Origin: Marinibacterium anthonyi
GTDB lineage: Bacteria; Pseudomonadota; Alphaproteobacteria; Rhodobacterales; Rhodobacteraceae
Length of the DNA stretch: 64,000 nt
NCBI GenBank assembly: GCA_003217735.2
Contig: CP031585.1
Span: 3,893,501-3,957,500, forward strand
Direction of reading: 5' to 3'
The notes below the pieces were generated by a model. That model saw nothing but the letters and a program-made list of their open reading frames with translations, was not told where the DNA came from and did no database searches. Made by a program: the position numbers and the translations under genes. The first letter of the stretch is position 1. Each line of letters opens with the position of its first letter. Positions 52,181 through 61,274 of this stretch are shown here, one piece after another.

Positions 52181-53506
52181 TCAGGCGACCGTCGCCTCCA
52201 GCCGCGGATACCGCCGCGCCAGGGTCAGCGCACGGCTCAGGTTCAGCACCATCAGCGCCAGCCACAGCCCGTGATTGCCCAGCCACGGCAGGCAGATCGC
52301 CAAAGCCACCGCATAGATCGCCACCGCCTCGAGCATCGCCAGCAGCATCTGCCGGGTCCAGGTCGCGCCGATGAAGATGCCGTCGTACATGTACGACCCC
52401 ACGCTCGCCAGCGGCGCGATGGCGAGCCAGGGCAGGTAGACGCGCGCCTCGGCCCGCACGCCTTCGGCGGTGGACATCAGGTCGATGATCATCCCCCCAC
52501 AGGTCCAGTAGACCAGCCCCAGCAGCACTGCGCCCCCCACGCCCCATTGCGATGCGATCAGCGCGGCGCGGCGCAGCGCGGCGCGGTTGCGGGCGCCGAC
52601 GGCGGTGCCGACCAGCGCCTCGGCCGAGAAGGCGAAGCCGTCAAGCGCGTAGGCGGTGATCTCCAGGAACTGCACCAGCACCTGGTTGGCGGCCAGCGTC
52701 ACGTCGCCCAGGTCGGCGGCGAGGAACAGGAAAGTCATGAACGACCCGGTCAACAGGATCGACCGCACCATGATGTCGCCGTTGACCTGCATCATCCGCT
52801 TCAGCCGCACCGGATCGAAGACCCGGGCCCAGTCGCACCATTGATGCCCGGCAAAGGCCGGACGGCACAGCCACAGCCCCAGCGCCAGCCCGGTCCATTC
52901 GGCGAACAGCGTCGCGGTGGCGACGCCGCCGACTCCCCACCCCAGCCCCAGCACGAACCACAGGTCCAGCACGATGTTCAGACCGTTCATCCAGAACTGC
53001 AGCACCAGAACGCCGCGCGTGCGCTCCATCCCGATCAGCCAGCCGGTGACGGCATAGATCCCGATCGCCGCCGGCGCGCCCCAGATGCGGATCGACAGGT
53101 ACTGGCGGGCCAGCGATTCGACCTCGTCCGAGGCCGGCGACAGGGCGAAGGCGGCCTGGAAGACCAGCGCCTGAGCGATGACAAGCACCACGCCCCCCAG
53201 CGCGCCGATCATCAGGCCGCGGGTCAGCAGCGCACCGGTTTCGGCCGCGTCCCCTGCCCCCTTGGCCTGGGCCACCATCCCGGTGGTGCCCATGCGCAGG
53301 AAGCCGAAGATCCAGTAGACCGCCGACAGGATCACCGCGCCGATGCCCACGGCGCCGATCGGCGCGGCCAGGCCGATCTGGCCGACGACACCGGTGTCCA
53401 CCGCGCCCAGGATCGGCACGGTGGCATTGGACAGCACGATGGGCACCGCGATCTGCAGCACCCGGCGGTGTGTAATCGCCCCACCCGGCGCGGTCGCGTC
53501 AGTCAC
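52181..53506 (-). CDS. MATE family efflux transporter
   Basis: 441 residues with 12 hydrophobic helices in two similar halves. Landmarks are VPIVLSNATVPILGAVDTGVVGQIG at the start, IFGFLRMGTTGMVAQAKGAGD (a DinF-like MATE signature), and GDVTLAANQVLVQFLEITAY, DGFAFSAEALVGTAVGARN in the second half. It exports drugs or metabolites against H+ or Na+; the cargo is unknown. Its start overlaps the stop of the upstream thioesterase gene by 8 bp, so the three minus-strand genes are one unit. Confidence 0.9.
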   Translation of the reverse strand: MTDATAPGGAITHRRVLQIAVPIVLSNATVPILGAVDTGVVGQIGLAAPIGAVGIGAVILSAVYWIFGFLRMGTTGMVAQAKGAGDAAETGALLTRGLMIGALGGVVLVIAQALVFQAAFALSPASDEVESLARQYLSIRIWGAPAAIGIYAVTGWLIGMERTRGVLVLQFWMNGLNIVLDLWFVLGLGWGVGGVATATLFAEWTGLALGLWLCRPAFAGHQWCDWARVFDPVRLKRMMQVNGDIMVRSILLTGSFMTFLFLAADLGDVTLAANQVLVQFLEITAYALDGFAFSAEALVGTAVGARNRAALRRAALIASQWGVGGAVLLGLVYWTCGGMIIDLMSTAEGVRAEARVYLPWLAIAPLASVGSYMYDGIFIGATWTRQMLLAMLEAVAIYAVALAICLPWLGNHGLWLALMVLNLSRALTLARRYPRLEATVA

Positions 53507-54032
53507 CTTTGGTCTCGTCCCCCTGGGTGGCCAGCTGGGGCATCATGAAATGCCCCGTCGCCTGGGCGAACAGGCGGTCGTGGTTGTCCTGCCAGGCCGA
53601 TACGTTGACCGAGGCGTAGCGCCGCCCGCGCCGCACGATCCGCGCCCGCGCATAGGCGTCGCGCGGCAGGCCCGAGCGCAGGTAATCGACCGTCAGGTCG
53701 ATGGTCTTGGGCATGCGCGGCAGATCCCCCGCCACCAGCCGTTCGACATCCAGCGCGCCGCTTTCCAGGTCGTCCCACAGCGCGGCCCAGCCCAGCGAGA
53801 TGATCGCCGTCACCTCGAGGAAGGCCGCCGTGACGCCGCCGTGGATCGCCGGCAGGAACGGGTTGCCGATCAGGTCCTCGGAGAAATGCAGCACGCCGGT
53901 CAGTTCATCGCCGCGCCGGTCGAAGGAGATGTCGAGGAAGCGGATATAGGGCACCCCGTCCACCAGCGCCTTCAGCGCGGCGTCGCGGCGTTGCTTGATC
54001 ACCTGGACGGGTTCGGGAGGACGGCGCGCCAT
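53499..54032 (-). CDS. PaaI-type hotdog thioesterase, copy 1
   Basis: 177 residues from the ATG at 54032, which overlaps the stop of the next thioesterase gene (ATGA). The hotdog fold shows as VPYIRFLDISFDRRGDELTGVLHF, then PAIHGGVTAAFLEVTAI with the His-Gly-Gly of the PaaI family, and KTIDLTVDYLRSGLPRDAYARARIVR. It is expected to hydrolyse acyl-CoA thioesters. An upstream frame extending to 54143 is not used as it lacks conservation. Confidence 0.85.
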   Translation of the reverse strand: MARRPPEPVQVIKQRRDAALKALVDGVPYIRFLDISFDRRGDELTGVLHFSEDLIGNPFLPAIHGGVTAAFLEVTAIISLGWAALWDDLESGALDVERLVAGDLPRMPKTIDLTVDYLRSGLPRDAYARARIVRRGRRYASVNVSAWQDNHDRLFAQATGHFMMPQLATQGDETKGD

Positions 54033-54451
54033 CAGCGGAGCTCGGCGGTGAAGGAGCCGGCGGCGCTGGCCACGGGCACGTCGGTGCGGTCGTCGACGGC
54101 CTGGGCGCGCACGAAGGCGACGGACCGGGTGACGTGATAGCATTCGGCGGTGGCGATCAGGGTCTGGCCCGGGGTCGCGGCCCGCATGTAGTCGATGCGC
54201 AGGTCGATCGTGGCGGTCTGGCCGGGCTTGGCCGGGTGGCTCATCACCGCGGCGCCACAGCAGGTGTCCAGCATCGCCGAGACCGCGCCGCCATGGATCA
54301 CGCCGGTCTTGGGATCGCCGATCAGCTTTTTGTCATATGGCATTGATATCACGGCCTTGCCGGCTTCGATGTGAACAAGCTGAAGGCCAAGCGCACGGGC
54401 ATGAGGAATGGCTTCTATGAACTGGCGAGCGATCTTGGAAATTTCGTCCAT
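54032..54451 (-). CDS. PaaI-type hotdog thioesterase, copy 2
   Basis: 139 residues from the ATG at 54451 (GGAG nine bases upstream). Hotdog features are IPHARALGLQLVHIEAGKAVISMPYD, GVIHGGAVSAMLDTCCGAAVM and TIDLRIDYMRAATPGQTLIATAECY. It overlaps copy 1 by one base and precedes the MATE gene. Two thioesterases of the same fold in one transcript may handle different acyl-CoAs; the nearby acyl-CoA catabolic operon is on the other strand. Confidence 0.88.
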   Translation of the reverse strand: MDEISKIARQFIEAIPHARALGLQLVHIEAGKAVISMPYDKKLIGDPKTGVIHGGAVSAMLDTCCGAAVMSHPAKPGQTATIDLRIDYMRAATPGQTLIATAECYHVTRSVAFVRAQAVDDRTDVPVASAAGSFTAELR

Positions 54452-54571
54452 AAGGCGAGCTCCTGCTAAGTTGGGATCTTTGTGGCCCCTCATCGCGTTC
54501 AAGAGCAAGCCCGAGTGTTGCGTCCACCGAATGGACCGCATAGATTTCCGGCAAAGGGGAGTGGGGTCTGC

Positions 54572-54940
54572 ATGACGGACAAACGTTTGTCATTCAAGGA
54601 AATGTGCACGGAATTCGAGGTCACGCCGCGAACTCTGCGCTACTACGAGTACATCGAACTGCTGACGCCGGAGCGCGAAGGCCGGTCCCGTTTCTACGGG
54701 CCGCGCGAACTGGCCCGCATGAAACTGATCATGCGGGGACGGCGGTTCGGGTTTCAGCTGGAAGACATCCGCCAGTGGCTGACGATCTACGAACGCGACG
54801 GCACCGACGTGCAGATGCGGACGTTCATCGAAATGGCCGACCGGCAGCTGGGGGCGCTGGTCGAACAGCGCAGCCAGCTGGACGAGGCGATCGACGAGCT
54901 GACGCGCCTGCGCGACGAAACGCAATCGTCGCTGCCCTGA
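54572..54940 (+). CDS. MerR family transcriptional regulator, copy 1
   Basis: 122 residues: winged helix (SFKEMCTEFEVTPRTLRYYEYIELLTPER) and coiled-coil dimerisation helix (RQLGALVEQRSQLDEAIDELTRLRDE). No metal-binding cysteine cluster is present, so it is not a metal sensor. It shares with copy 2 at 55420 the frame EMC-x2-FEVTPRTLR-x-YE and RG-x-RFGF-x-LEDIRQ. It is divergent from the thioesterase genes. A 15-bp repeat spans its stop codon. Confidence 0.87.
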   Translation: MTDKRLSFKEMCTEFEVTPRTLRYYEYIELLTPEREGRSRFYGPRELARMKLIMRGRRFGFQLEDIRQWLTIYERDGTDVQMRTFIEMADRQLGALVEQRSQLDEAIDELTRLRDETQSSLP

Positions 54941-54980
54941 GAGTCGCTGACCTGAGAGCCGCTGACCTGAGAGTCGGGGC
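54936..54980. repeat. Three 15-bp tandem repeats across the MerR copy 1 stop codon
   Basis: CCTGAGAGTCGCTGA, CCTGAGAGCCGCTGA and CCTGAGAGTCGGGGC in a row; the TGA stop recurs in frame in each unit. Confidence 0.75.
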
Positions 54981-55104
54981 GCTGAAAGTCGGGATGGCGG
55001 AGGCCGGTTGCGGGCCCCTGCCCTGACGCGGATTGGCGCCAGCTTGTCGTGATTTCCACAAGGAATGTCGGGTCCGGACCAAGGTCGTCAGGGGCCCGGT
55101 TCGG

Positions 55105-55340
55105 ACGTGCGAAAGTGCCGCAACGTCATATTCGAATTTTGGGGAAATAGGCTGGTGCATTCCATTTGCGAAAGCGCTAACAGCGCCGCTCTGACGCTGG
55201 GTCAGATCAACGAAACGTAAGGAAATCCGGACCTCACGTCAGGCCGGGATGCCCCTATGTCACGTCGGTCGCCGTCACCGAGAGGTTGACGTGACATGAT
55301 CCAACGTCAACTTAGTGCTGACGTGACGTCCCGCTTACGT
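55105..55340. promoter_or_regulatory. Cluster of ACGT motifs upstream of MerR copy 2
   Basis: Ten ACGT tetramers lie in 236 bp (55105, 55123, 55215, 55236, 55262, 55289, 55304, 55321, 55326, 55337). They include TTGACGT/ACGTCAA as an inverted repeat (55286-55310) and GACGTGACG before MerR copy 2. The last five are about 15-17 bp apart. This looks like a multi-site operator for a MerR-type regulator; LiuR-like regulators of acyl-CoA catabolism are the closest analogy I can recall. The 479-bp gap 54941-55419 holds no gene. Confidence 0.55.
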
Positions 55341-55419
55341 AAACTTGGGACCCATGTTGTAACCGCTTCAACCAAGCGTGGATGGAGGCACCGGCCCCCG
55401 TCCGCCAGGATAAGAAAAA

Positions 55420-55821
55420 ATGACAAACGACACGATGACGATCCGTGAAATGTGCGATGCGTTCGAGGTGACCCCGCGAACCCTGCGCTTCTACGAATCG
55501 AAGGAACTGCTGTTCCCGCTGCGCCTTGGACAGAAGCGTCTGTTCACCAAGCGCGACCGGGCCCGGCTGAAGCTGATCCTGCGCGGCAAGCGCTTCGGGT
55601 TCAGCCTGGAAGACATCCGGCAGCTGCTGGACCTGTACCACATCGGCGACCAGCAGCAGACCCAGCTGGTGCGCACCTACGACCTTGCCTGCGATCGTCT
55701 GAAGGCCCTGGAAGCCGAACGGGCCGACCTGGACCGCAATATCGACGATCTGAAGGAACAGCTGAAATGGGGTGAGAAGATGATCGCCTCGTTGCAGACG
55801 CCCAAGAGGGCGGCCGAGTAA
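55420..55821 (+). CDS. MerR family transcriptional regulator, copy 2
   Basis: 133 residues with winged helix TIREMCDAFEVTPRTLRFYESKELLFPLR and a long C-terminal coiled coil (DRLKALEAERADLDRNIDDLKEQLKWGEK). It is a paralogue of copy 1 and lies 25 bp before the acyl-CoA dehydrogenase gene in the same direction. It probably controls the acyl-CoA degradation operon through the ACGT sites ahead of it. No cysteine motif for metals is seen. Confidence 0.9.
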   Translation: MTNDTMTIREMCDAFEVTPRTLRFYESKELLFPLRLGQKRLFTKRDRARLKLILRGKRFGFSLEDIRQLLDLYHIGDQQQTQLVRTYDLACDRLKALEAERADLDRNIDDLKEQLKWGEKMIASLQTPKRAAE

Positions 55822-55845
55822 GACAGACACTTCGGGAGGACATTC

Positions 55846-57627
55846 ATGCCCAGCTACACCGCGCCCACCAGGGACACCCAGTTCGTTCTGCACGACGTGC
55901 TGAAGGTGACCGAAGCCGGCATCCCCGGCTATGACGATCTGGATCCCGGTTTTACCGGCGCCATCCTGGAAGAGGCGGGCAAGCTGAGCGGCGAGGTGAT
56001 CGCGCCACTGAACGTGGTGGGCGACACCGAGGGCTGCGTGCTGGAAAACGGCGTGGTCCGTACGCCCACCGGGTTCCGGGAGGCCTTCGAAGAGATGAAG
56101 GCCGGCGGCTGGACCGGCATCGATTTCCCCGAGGAATACGGCGGGCAGAACATGCCCTACGTCATGTCGACGGCGGTGGGCGAGTATTTCTCGGCCGCCA
56201 ACCAGGCCTTTACCATGTACCAGGGGCTGACCCACGGGGCAGCCTCTGCGATCCTGGCCCACGGGACCGCGGATCAGAAGGCCACCTATCTTCCCAACAT
56301 GGTGTCGTGCCACTGGACCGGCACCATGAACCTGACCGAACCCCATTGCGGCACCGACCTCGGGCTGATGCGCACCAAGGCGGAGCCGCAGGGCGACGGG
56401 ACCTACAGGATCACCGGCCAGAAGATCTTCATCTCGGCCGGCGAACACGACATGGCCGAGAACATCATCCACCTTGTGCTGGCCAAGATCCCGGGCGGGC
56501 CGGACGGCATCAAGGGCGTGTCGCTGTTCATCGTGCCGAAGGTCCTGGTGAAGGACGACGGCAGCCTTGGCGCGCGCAACGGCGTGAGCTGCGGCAAGAT
56601 CGAAGAAAAGATGGGCATCCACGGCAATTCGACCTGTGTCATGAACTATGACGGGGCCACCGGCTGGCTGCTGGGCGAAGAGCACAAGGGCATGCGCGCC
56701 ATGTTCACCATGATGAACGAGGCACGCCTGGGCGTGGGCATGCAGGGCCTGGCCCAGGCCGACGCGGCCTACCAGAACGCGGTGGACTACGCCAAGGACC
56801 GGCTGCAGGGCCGCGACGTGACCGGGGCCAAGAACCCCGACGGCCCGGCCGACCCGCTGATCGTGCACCCCGACATCCGCCGGTCGCTGATGGACCAGAA
56901 AAGCTTTACCGAAGGCGCGCGCGCCTTTGCCCTGTGGGGCGCGGTGATGATCGACCGCGCGCACCGGATGAACGATGCGGACGCGGACGGAATGATTTCC
57001 CTGCTGACGCCGGTCATCAAGGGCTTCATGACCGACAAGGGCTACGAGAGCACGGTGCAGGCCCAGCAGGTCTATGGCGGGCACGGCTATATCGAGGAAT
57101 GGGGCATGTCCCAGTTCACCCGGGACGCGCGGATCGCGATGATCTACGAAGGCGCGAACGGGGTGCAGGCGCTGGACCTGGTAGGGCGCAAGCTGGCCCA
57201 GCAGGGCGGCAAGCACGTGATGGCCTTCTTCGAACTGGTCAAGGGCTTCTGCAAGGACAATGCCGGGACCGACGAGGCCTATGTGAAAGGCTTCATCGAG
57301 CCGCTGAAGGTCGCGTCCAAGGACCTGCAGGCGGCGGGGATGTATTTCATGCAGAACGGCATGAAGAACCCCAACAACGCCCTGGCCGGATCCTATGACT
57401 TCATGCACATGTTCGGCCACGTCTGCCTTGGCCTGATGTGGGCGATGATGGGCAAGGCGTCGATGGACGCGCTGGCGGACGGTACCTCTGACGTCACGTT
57501 CCACGAGACCAAGCTGGCCACCGGACGCTACTACATGGCGCGACAGCTGCCGGCGACGGGCATGCACCTGGCGCGGATCCAGAGCGGGGCCGAACCGGTG
57601 ATGGCGCTGGAGGCGGCGAACTTCTAA
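55846..57627 (+). CDS. Acyl-CoA dehydrogenase, DmdC/FadE-like (long form)
   Basis: 593 residues with the four acyl-CoA dehydrogenase domains plus the C-terminal extension typical of DmdC (3-methylmercaptopropionyl-CoA dehydrogenase) and related proteins. Landmarks are [65 protein letters not shown] and [16 protein letters not shown] with the catalytic-base region. FAD-dependent alpha,beta-oxidation of an acyl-CoA is certain in type; DMSP-derived or ordinary chains cannot be told apart. It is the first structural gene of the catabolic operon. Confidence 0.9.
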   Translation: MPSYTAPTRDTQFVLHDVLKVTEAGIPGYDDLDPGFTGAILEEAGKLSGEVIAPLNVVGDTEGCVLENGVVRTPTGFREAFEEMKAGGWTGIDFPEEYGGQNMPYVMSTAVGEYFSAANQAFTMYQGLTHGAASAILAHGTADQKATYLPNMVSCHWTGTMNLTEPHCGTDLGLMRTKAEPQGDGTYRITGQKIFISAGEHDMAENIIHLVLAKIPGGPDGIKGVSLFIVPKVLVKDDGSLGARNGVSCGKIEEKMGIHGNSTCVMNYDGATGWLLGEEHKGMRAMFTMMNEARLGVGMQGLAQADAAYQNAVDYAKDRLQGRDVTGAKNPDGPADPLIVHPDIRRSLMDQKSFTEGARAFALWGAVMIDRAHRMNDADADGMISLLTPVIKGFMTDKGYESTVQAQQVYGGHGYIEEWGMSQFTRDARIAMIYEGANGVQALDLVGRKLAQQGGKHVMAFFELVKGFCKDNAGTDEAYVKGFIEPLKVASKDLQAAGMYFMQNGMKNPNNALAGSYDFMHMFGHVCLGLMWAMMGKASMDALADGTSDVTFHETKLATGRYYMARQLPATGMHLARIQSGAEPVMALEAANF

Positions 57628-57683
57628 GGTTCCGGCATGATGGGTCAATGACCCATCCTACGCCAGACTCGAGAGGACCCAGG

Positions 57684-57896
57684 ATGCCGAAGCGCTTTCG
57701 CCTGACCCGCCGCTTTCCGGTCGCCATGACCGAAGACGGATACCGCCGGCTGAAGCGCTTCGCGACCGACGCGGGACTGGACGAGGGCGAGGCGCTGAGC
57801 TTTCTCTTCGAACATTTCGACAGCGTGACGGACACCGACGCGCTGACGCACCGATTGCGGCTGTTCAACTCGGAACTGGACGAGCGCAAGCGCTGA
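57684..57896 (+). CDS. Small basic hypothetical protein
   Basis: 70 residues from the ATG at 57684 (AGAGG seven bases upstream), basic at the N-terminus ([10 protein letters not shown]), with helix-forming segments [26 protein letters not shown]. It lies between two acyl-CoA dehydrogenase genes in the same direction and is probably part of the transcript. No family is recognised; a small ribbon-helix-helix or chaperone-like role would be speculation. Confidence 0.6.
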   Translation: MPKRFRLTRRFPVAMTEDGYRRLKRFATDAGLDEGEALSFLFEHFDSVTDTDALTHRLRLFNSELDERKR

Positions 57897-57949
57897 AAAC
57901 GACCGGGACTGTGGAGGAACCGGCGGAGAAACCGGGGGGAGGAACGGAC

Positions 57950-59107
57950 ATGAGGGACCAGGCAGAGACAGGCGCCGGCTGGATGACGGACGAGCACCGC
58001 ATGCTGGCCGAGTTGACGCAACAGTTCATCACCCGCGAATGGGCGCCGCATTTCGCCCGCTGGCGCAAGCAGGGCAAGATGGACAGGTCGACCTGGACCG
58101 AGGCCGGCGCGCTGGGGCTGCTGTGCCCGTCCCTGCCCGAGGAATACGGCGGCCCGGGCGGCGATTTCGGCCACGAGGCGGCGATCCTGATCGAGATGAC
58201 CCGCGCCAACCTGGCCAGCTGGGGCTACCCGATCCACGGACCCATCGTGGCCCATTACATCCTAGCCTACGGCACCGAGGACCAGAAGCGGCGCTGGCTG
58301 CCGAAGATGGTCTCGGGCAAGATGGTGGGTGCGCTGGCGATGACCGAGCCTTCGGGCGGGTCGGATGTGCAGAACCTGAAGACGCGCGCGGTGCGGGACG
58401 GCAATGCCTACCGGCTGTCGGGGCAGAAGACCTTCATTTCCAACGGCCAGCATGCGGACCTGATCATCGTGGCGGCCAAGACCGATCCTTCGCAGGGGGC
58501 GAAGGGCGTGTCGCTGGTGGTGGTCGAGACCGAAGGCGCACAGGGATTCACACGCGGACGCAACCTCGAGAAGGTGGGACTGCACGCGGCGGATACGTCC
58601 GAGTTGTTCTTCGACGACGTCGAGGTGGCGCCGGAGAACATCCTGGGCGGAACCGAGGGCCAGGGATTCTACCAGATGATGCGGCAGCTGCCCCAGGAGC
58701 GGCTGGCGATCGCCTGCACGGCGCAAGGCGCCATGGAAGGCGCGGTGGAGCGCACGATCGCCTATTGCAAGGACCGCGAGGCTTTCGGCGGGCCGCTGAC
58801 CCAGTTCCAGAACACGCGGTTCAAGCTGGCCGAATGCCTGACCAACACCCGGGTTGCGCGGGCCTTCCTGGATGAATGCATCGCCGAGCACATGCACGGC
58901 GCACTGAGCGTCGAGAAGGCGGCCATGGCCAAGTACTGGCTGACAGACATGCAGGGCAAGGTGCTGGACGAATGCGTGCAACTGCACGGCGGCTATGGCT
59001 TCATGCAGGAATATGCAGTGGCCGAGATGTGGGCGGATGCGCGGGTTCAGCGGATCTATGGCGGGACCAACGAGATCATGAAAGAACTGATCGCGAGGGC
59101 GCTCTGA
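57950..59107 (+). CDS. Acyl-CoA dehydrogenase (standard length)
   Basis: 385 residues from the ATG at 57950 (GGAGG eight bases upstream). The N-terminal helical domain, middle beta domain ([37 protein letters not shown]) and C-terminal domain ([38 protein letters not shown]) are complete, with the catalytic glutamate likely in the GGTNE region. FAD enzyme of fatty-acid or branched-chain acyl-CoA oxidation. It ends 35 bp before a terminator-like repeat, so the operon may have internal attenuation there. Confidence 0.92.
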   Translation: MRDQAETGAGWMTDEHRMLAELTQQFITREWAPHFARWRKQGKMDRSTWTEAGALGLLCPSLPEEYGGPGGDFGHEAAILIEMTRANLASWGYPIHGPIVAHYILAYGTEDQKRRWLPKMVSGKMVGALAMTEPSGGSDVQNLKTRAVRDGNAYRLSGQKTFISNGQHADLIIVAAKTDPSQGAKGVSLVVVETEGAQGFTRGRNLEKVGLHAADTSELFFDDVEVAPENILGGTEGQGFYQMMRQLPQERLAIACTAQGAMEGAVERTIAYCKDREAFGGPLTQFQNTRFKLAECLTNTRVARAFLDECIAEHMHGALSVEKAAMAKYWLTDMQGKVLDECVQLHGGYGFMQEYAVAEMWADARVQRIYGGTNEIMKELIARAL

Positions 59108-59141
59108 TGCAGACGGCAGTGTTGGCGGAGAGTTTGGAATG

Positions 59142-59173
59142 CCTCCGGCGGAGGTATTTTGACCAAGAAGAAG
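59142..59173 (+). repeat. Terminator-like intergenic repeat, copy 6 (type 1)
   Basis: The stem CCTCC/GGAGG with a GGC loop runs straight into TATTTTGACCAAGAAGAAG. It lies after the acyl-CoA dehydrogenase stop and could end or attenuate the transcript. Confidence 0.7.
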
Positions 59174-59338
59174 ACAGGACGTTTCTTCATGGTCCACCCC
59201 GCCGTGCGGCCCGACCGTCAGACGGAACGCAGGCCGGGCGGCGGGGCTTCTCCTTGGGCGGTCATCGGCTCCTCAGCCTGTACCGCACCCCCAATAAGAC
59301 CCCATCATCCTTAACAGCGGCTTACCGGAAGGGCGCGA

Positions 59339-59365
59339 CTGCTGCTTCTTCTTGGCAAAAATACC
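59339..59365 (-). repeat. Terminator-like intergenic repeat, copy 7 (type 1)
   Basis: On the minus strand: GGTATTTTTGCCAAGAAGAA then GCAGCAG. It is inverted relative to copy 6. The 304-bp gap 59108-59411 holds these two repeats and no gene. Confidence 0.7.
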
Positions 59366-59411
59366 TAGATACGACATCTGCCCCACGCACTGCCCCCGGA
59401 GGTTCAGCCCC

Positions 59412-60047
59412 ATGACCATCAAACTGTACTGCTTCGGCGAATCCGGCCATTCCTACAAGGCGGCCCTTGCCCTGCAATTCTGCGAGCTCGACTGGGAGCC
59501 GGTGAAGGTGGATTTCTTCAACGGCGAGACCCGGTCGCCCGAGTACCGCGCCACCGTCAACGAGATGGGCGAGGCGCCGGTGCTGGTGGATGGCGACGTC
59601 AGGCTGACCCAGTCGGGCGTCATCCAGCAATACATCAGCGACAAGACCGGCAAGCTGGGCGGCGACGGCATGGACAAGTACGAGGTCCTGCGCTGGGTGC
59701 TCTGGGACAACCACAAGCTCAGCTCCATCGCAGGGATGACGCGGTTCCTGATGAACTTCCTGCCCGAGGACAAGCAGCCCAAGGAAACCATTCCGTTCCT
59801 GCAGGGCCGGCTCAAGGCCGCCTACCAGGTGCTGAACGCGCACCTGGAGGGGCGCGACTGGATCGTCGGCAAGGACCTGAGCAATGCCGACCTGACCTGC
59901 TGCGGCTACCTCTATTACCCCGAGCCTTTCGGTTTCGACCGCAAGGACTGGCCCCATATCGACGCCTGGCTGACGCGGCTCAGCGAGCAGCCGGGCTGGA
60001 AACATCCCTACGATCTGATGCCCGGCAACCCATCCGACCGGGCCTGA
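59412..60047 (+). CDS. Glutathione S-transferase family protein
   Basis: 211 residues from the ATG at 59412: thioredoxin-like N-domain (MTIKLYCFGESGHSYKAALAL, GEAPVLVDGDVRLTQSGVIQQY) and all-helical C-domain (LKAAYQVLNAHLEGRDWIVG, LSNADLTCCGYLYY, DAWLTRLSEQPGW). The serine and tyrosine near the N-terminus are candidates for the glutathione-activating residue. The substrate is unknown; it may detoxify reactive intermediates of the acyl-CoA route. It is followed 11 bp later by the thiolase gene. Confidence 0.9.
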   Translation: MTIKLYCFGESGHSYKAALALQFCELDWEPVKVDFFNGETRSPEYRATVNEMGEAPVLVDGDVRLTQSGVIQQYISDKTGKLGGDGMDKYEVLRWVLWDNHKLSSIAGMTRFLMNFLPEDKQPKETIPFLQGRLKAAYQVLNAHLEGRDWIVGKDLSNADLTCCGYLYYPEPFGFDRKDWPHIDAWLTRLSEQPGWKHPYDLMPGNPSDRA

Positions 60048-60058
60048 AGGAGACCACG

Positions 60059-61270
60059 ATGACCGACGCATATATCTATGACGCGCTGCGCACACCCCGC
60101 GGCAAGGGCCGCAAGGACGGCAGCCTGCACGAGATCACGTCCCTGAGGCTCTCCGCGCAGACCCTGAATGCCGTGAAGGCGCGCAACAACCTGGATGGTC
60201 ACGCCGTCGAGGACGTGATCTGGGGCAATGTCACCCAGGTGATGGAACAGGGCGGCTGCCTGGCGCGGTCGGCGGTTCTGGCGTCCGACCTGGACGAATC
60301 CATCCCGGGGCTGGCGATCAACCGGTTCTGCGCCAGCGGAATGGAGGCCGTGAACCTGGCGGCGAACCAGGTCAAGGGCGGCGCGGGCGATGCCTATATC
60401 GCCGGGGGCGTCGAGATGATGGGCCGGGTGCCCATGGGCTCGGACGGGGCGGCGATTGCCGTGGATCCGTCTGTCGCCATGGACACCTATTTCGTGCCCC
60501 AGGGCATCAGCGCCGACATCATCGCGACGAAATACGGCTTCACCCGAGACCAGGCCGATGCGCTGGCGGTGGAATCCCAGCGCCGGGCCAAGATGGCCTG
60601 GGACGAGGGACGCTTTGCCAAGTCGGTGATCACGATCACCGACCAGAACGGCCTGCCGCTGCTGGATCACGACGAATACATGCGCCCCCAAACCGACATG
60701 CAGGCGCTTGGCGCGCTCAACGCGTCCTTCCAGCAGATGGGCGAGGTCATGCCGGGCTTCGACAAGGTGGCGCTGCTGAAATACCCGGAACTGGAACGGA
60801 TCAACCACATCCACCATGCCGGCAATTCCAGCGGCATCGTCGATGGCGCCGCCGCGCTGCTGATCGGGAACAAGGCATTCGGCGAGAAATACGGGCTGAC
60901 GCCGCGCGCGCGCATCAAGGCGACCGCCAAGATCGGTACCGATCCCACCATCATGCTGACCGGGCCGGTGCCGGTGACCGAGAAGATCCTGAAGGACAAC
61001 GGCATGGAGATCGGCGATATCGACCTCTTCGAGGTGAACGAGGCCTTTGCCGCCGTGGTCCTGCGGTTCAGCCAGGCCTTTGGCGTCGATCCCGAGGTCA
61101 TCAACGTCAACGGCGGGTCGATCGCCATGGGCCACCCTTTGGGCGCCACCGGCGCGATGATCATCGGCACCCTGCTGGACGAGCTGGAGCGGTCGGACAA
61201 GGAGACCGGGCTGGCGACGCTGTGCATCGCCTCCGGCATGGGTGCGGCCACGATCATCGAACGGGTCTGA
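60059..61270 (+). CDS. Acetyl-CoA C-acyltransferase (thiolase)
   Basis: 403 residues with the thiolase active sites: C91 in NRFCASGMEAVNLA forms the acyl-enzyme, VNGGSIAMGHPLGATGAM carries the conserved His, and TLCIASGMGAA carries the second Cys. VNEAFAAVVLRFSQ is also typical. It thiolytically releases acetyl-CoA in the last step of beta-oxidation (or runs in reverse). The gene lies between GST and cupin genes in the same direction. Confidence 0.93.
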   Translation: MTDAYIYDALRTPRGKGRKDGSLHEITSLRLSAQTLNAVKARNNLDGHAVEDVIWGNVTQVMEQGGCLARSAVLASDLDESIPGLAINRFCASGMEAVNLAANQVKGGAGDAYIAGGVEMMGRVPMGSDGAAIAVDPSVAMDTYFVPQGISADIIATKYGFTRDQADALAVESQRRAKMAWDEGRFAKSVITITDQNGLPLLDHDEYMRPQTDMQALGALNASFQQMGEVMPGFDKVALLKYPELERINHIHHAGNSSGIVDGAAALLIGNKAFGEKYGLTPRARIKATAKIGTDPTIMLTGPVPVTEKILKDNGMEIGDIDLFEVNEAFAAVVLRFSQAFGVDPEVINVNGGSIAMGHPLGATGAMIIGTLLDELERSDKETGLATLCIASGMGAATIIERV

Positions 61271-61274
61271 GCCC

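Noticed and set aside
55312-57648. A 778-codon minus-strand frame opposite the acyl-CoA dehydrogenase
   Set aside because: Antisense to a complete enzyme; histidine/glycine-rich composition typical of a shadow frame.
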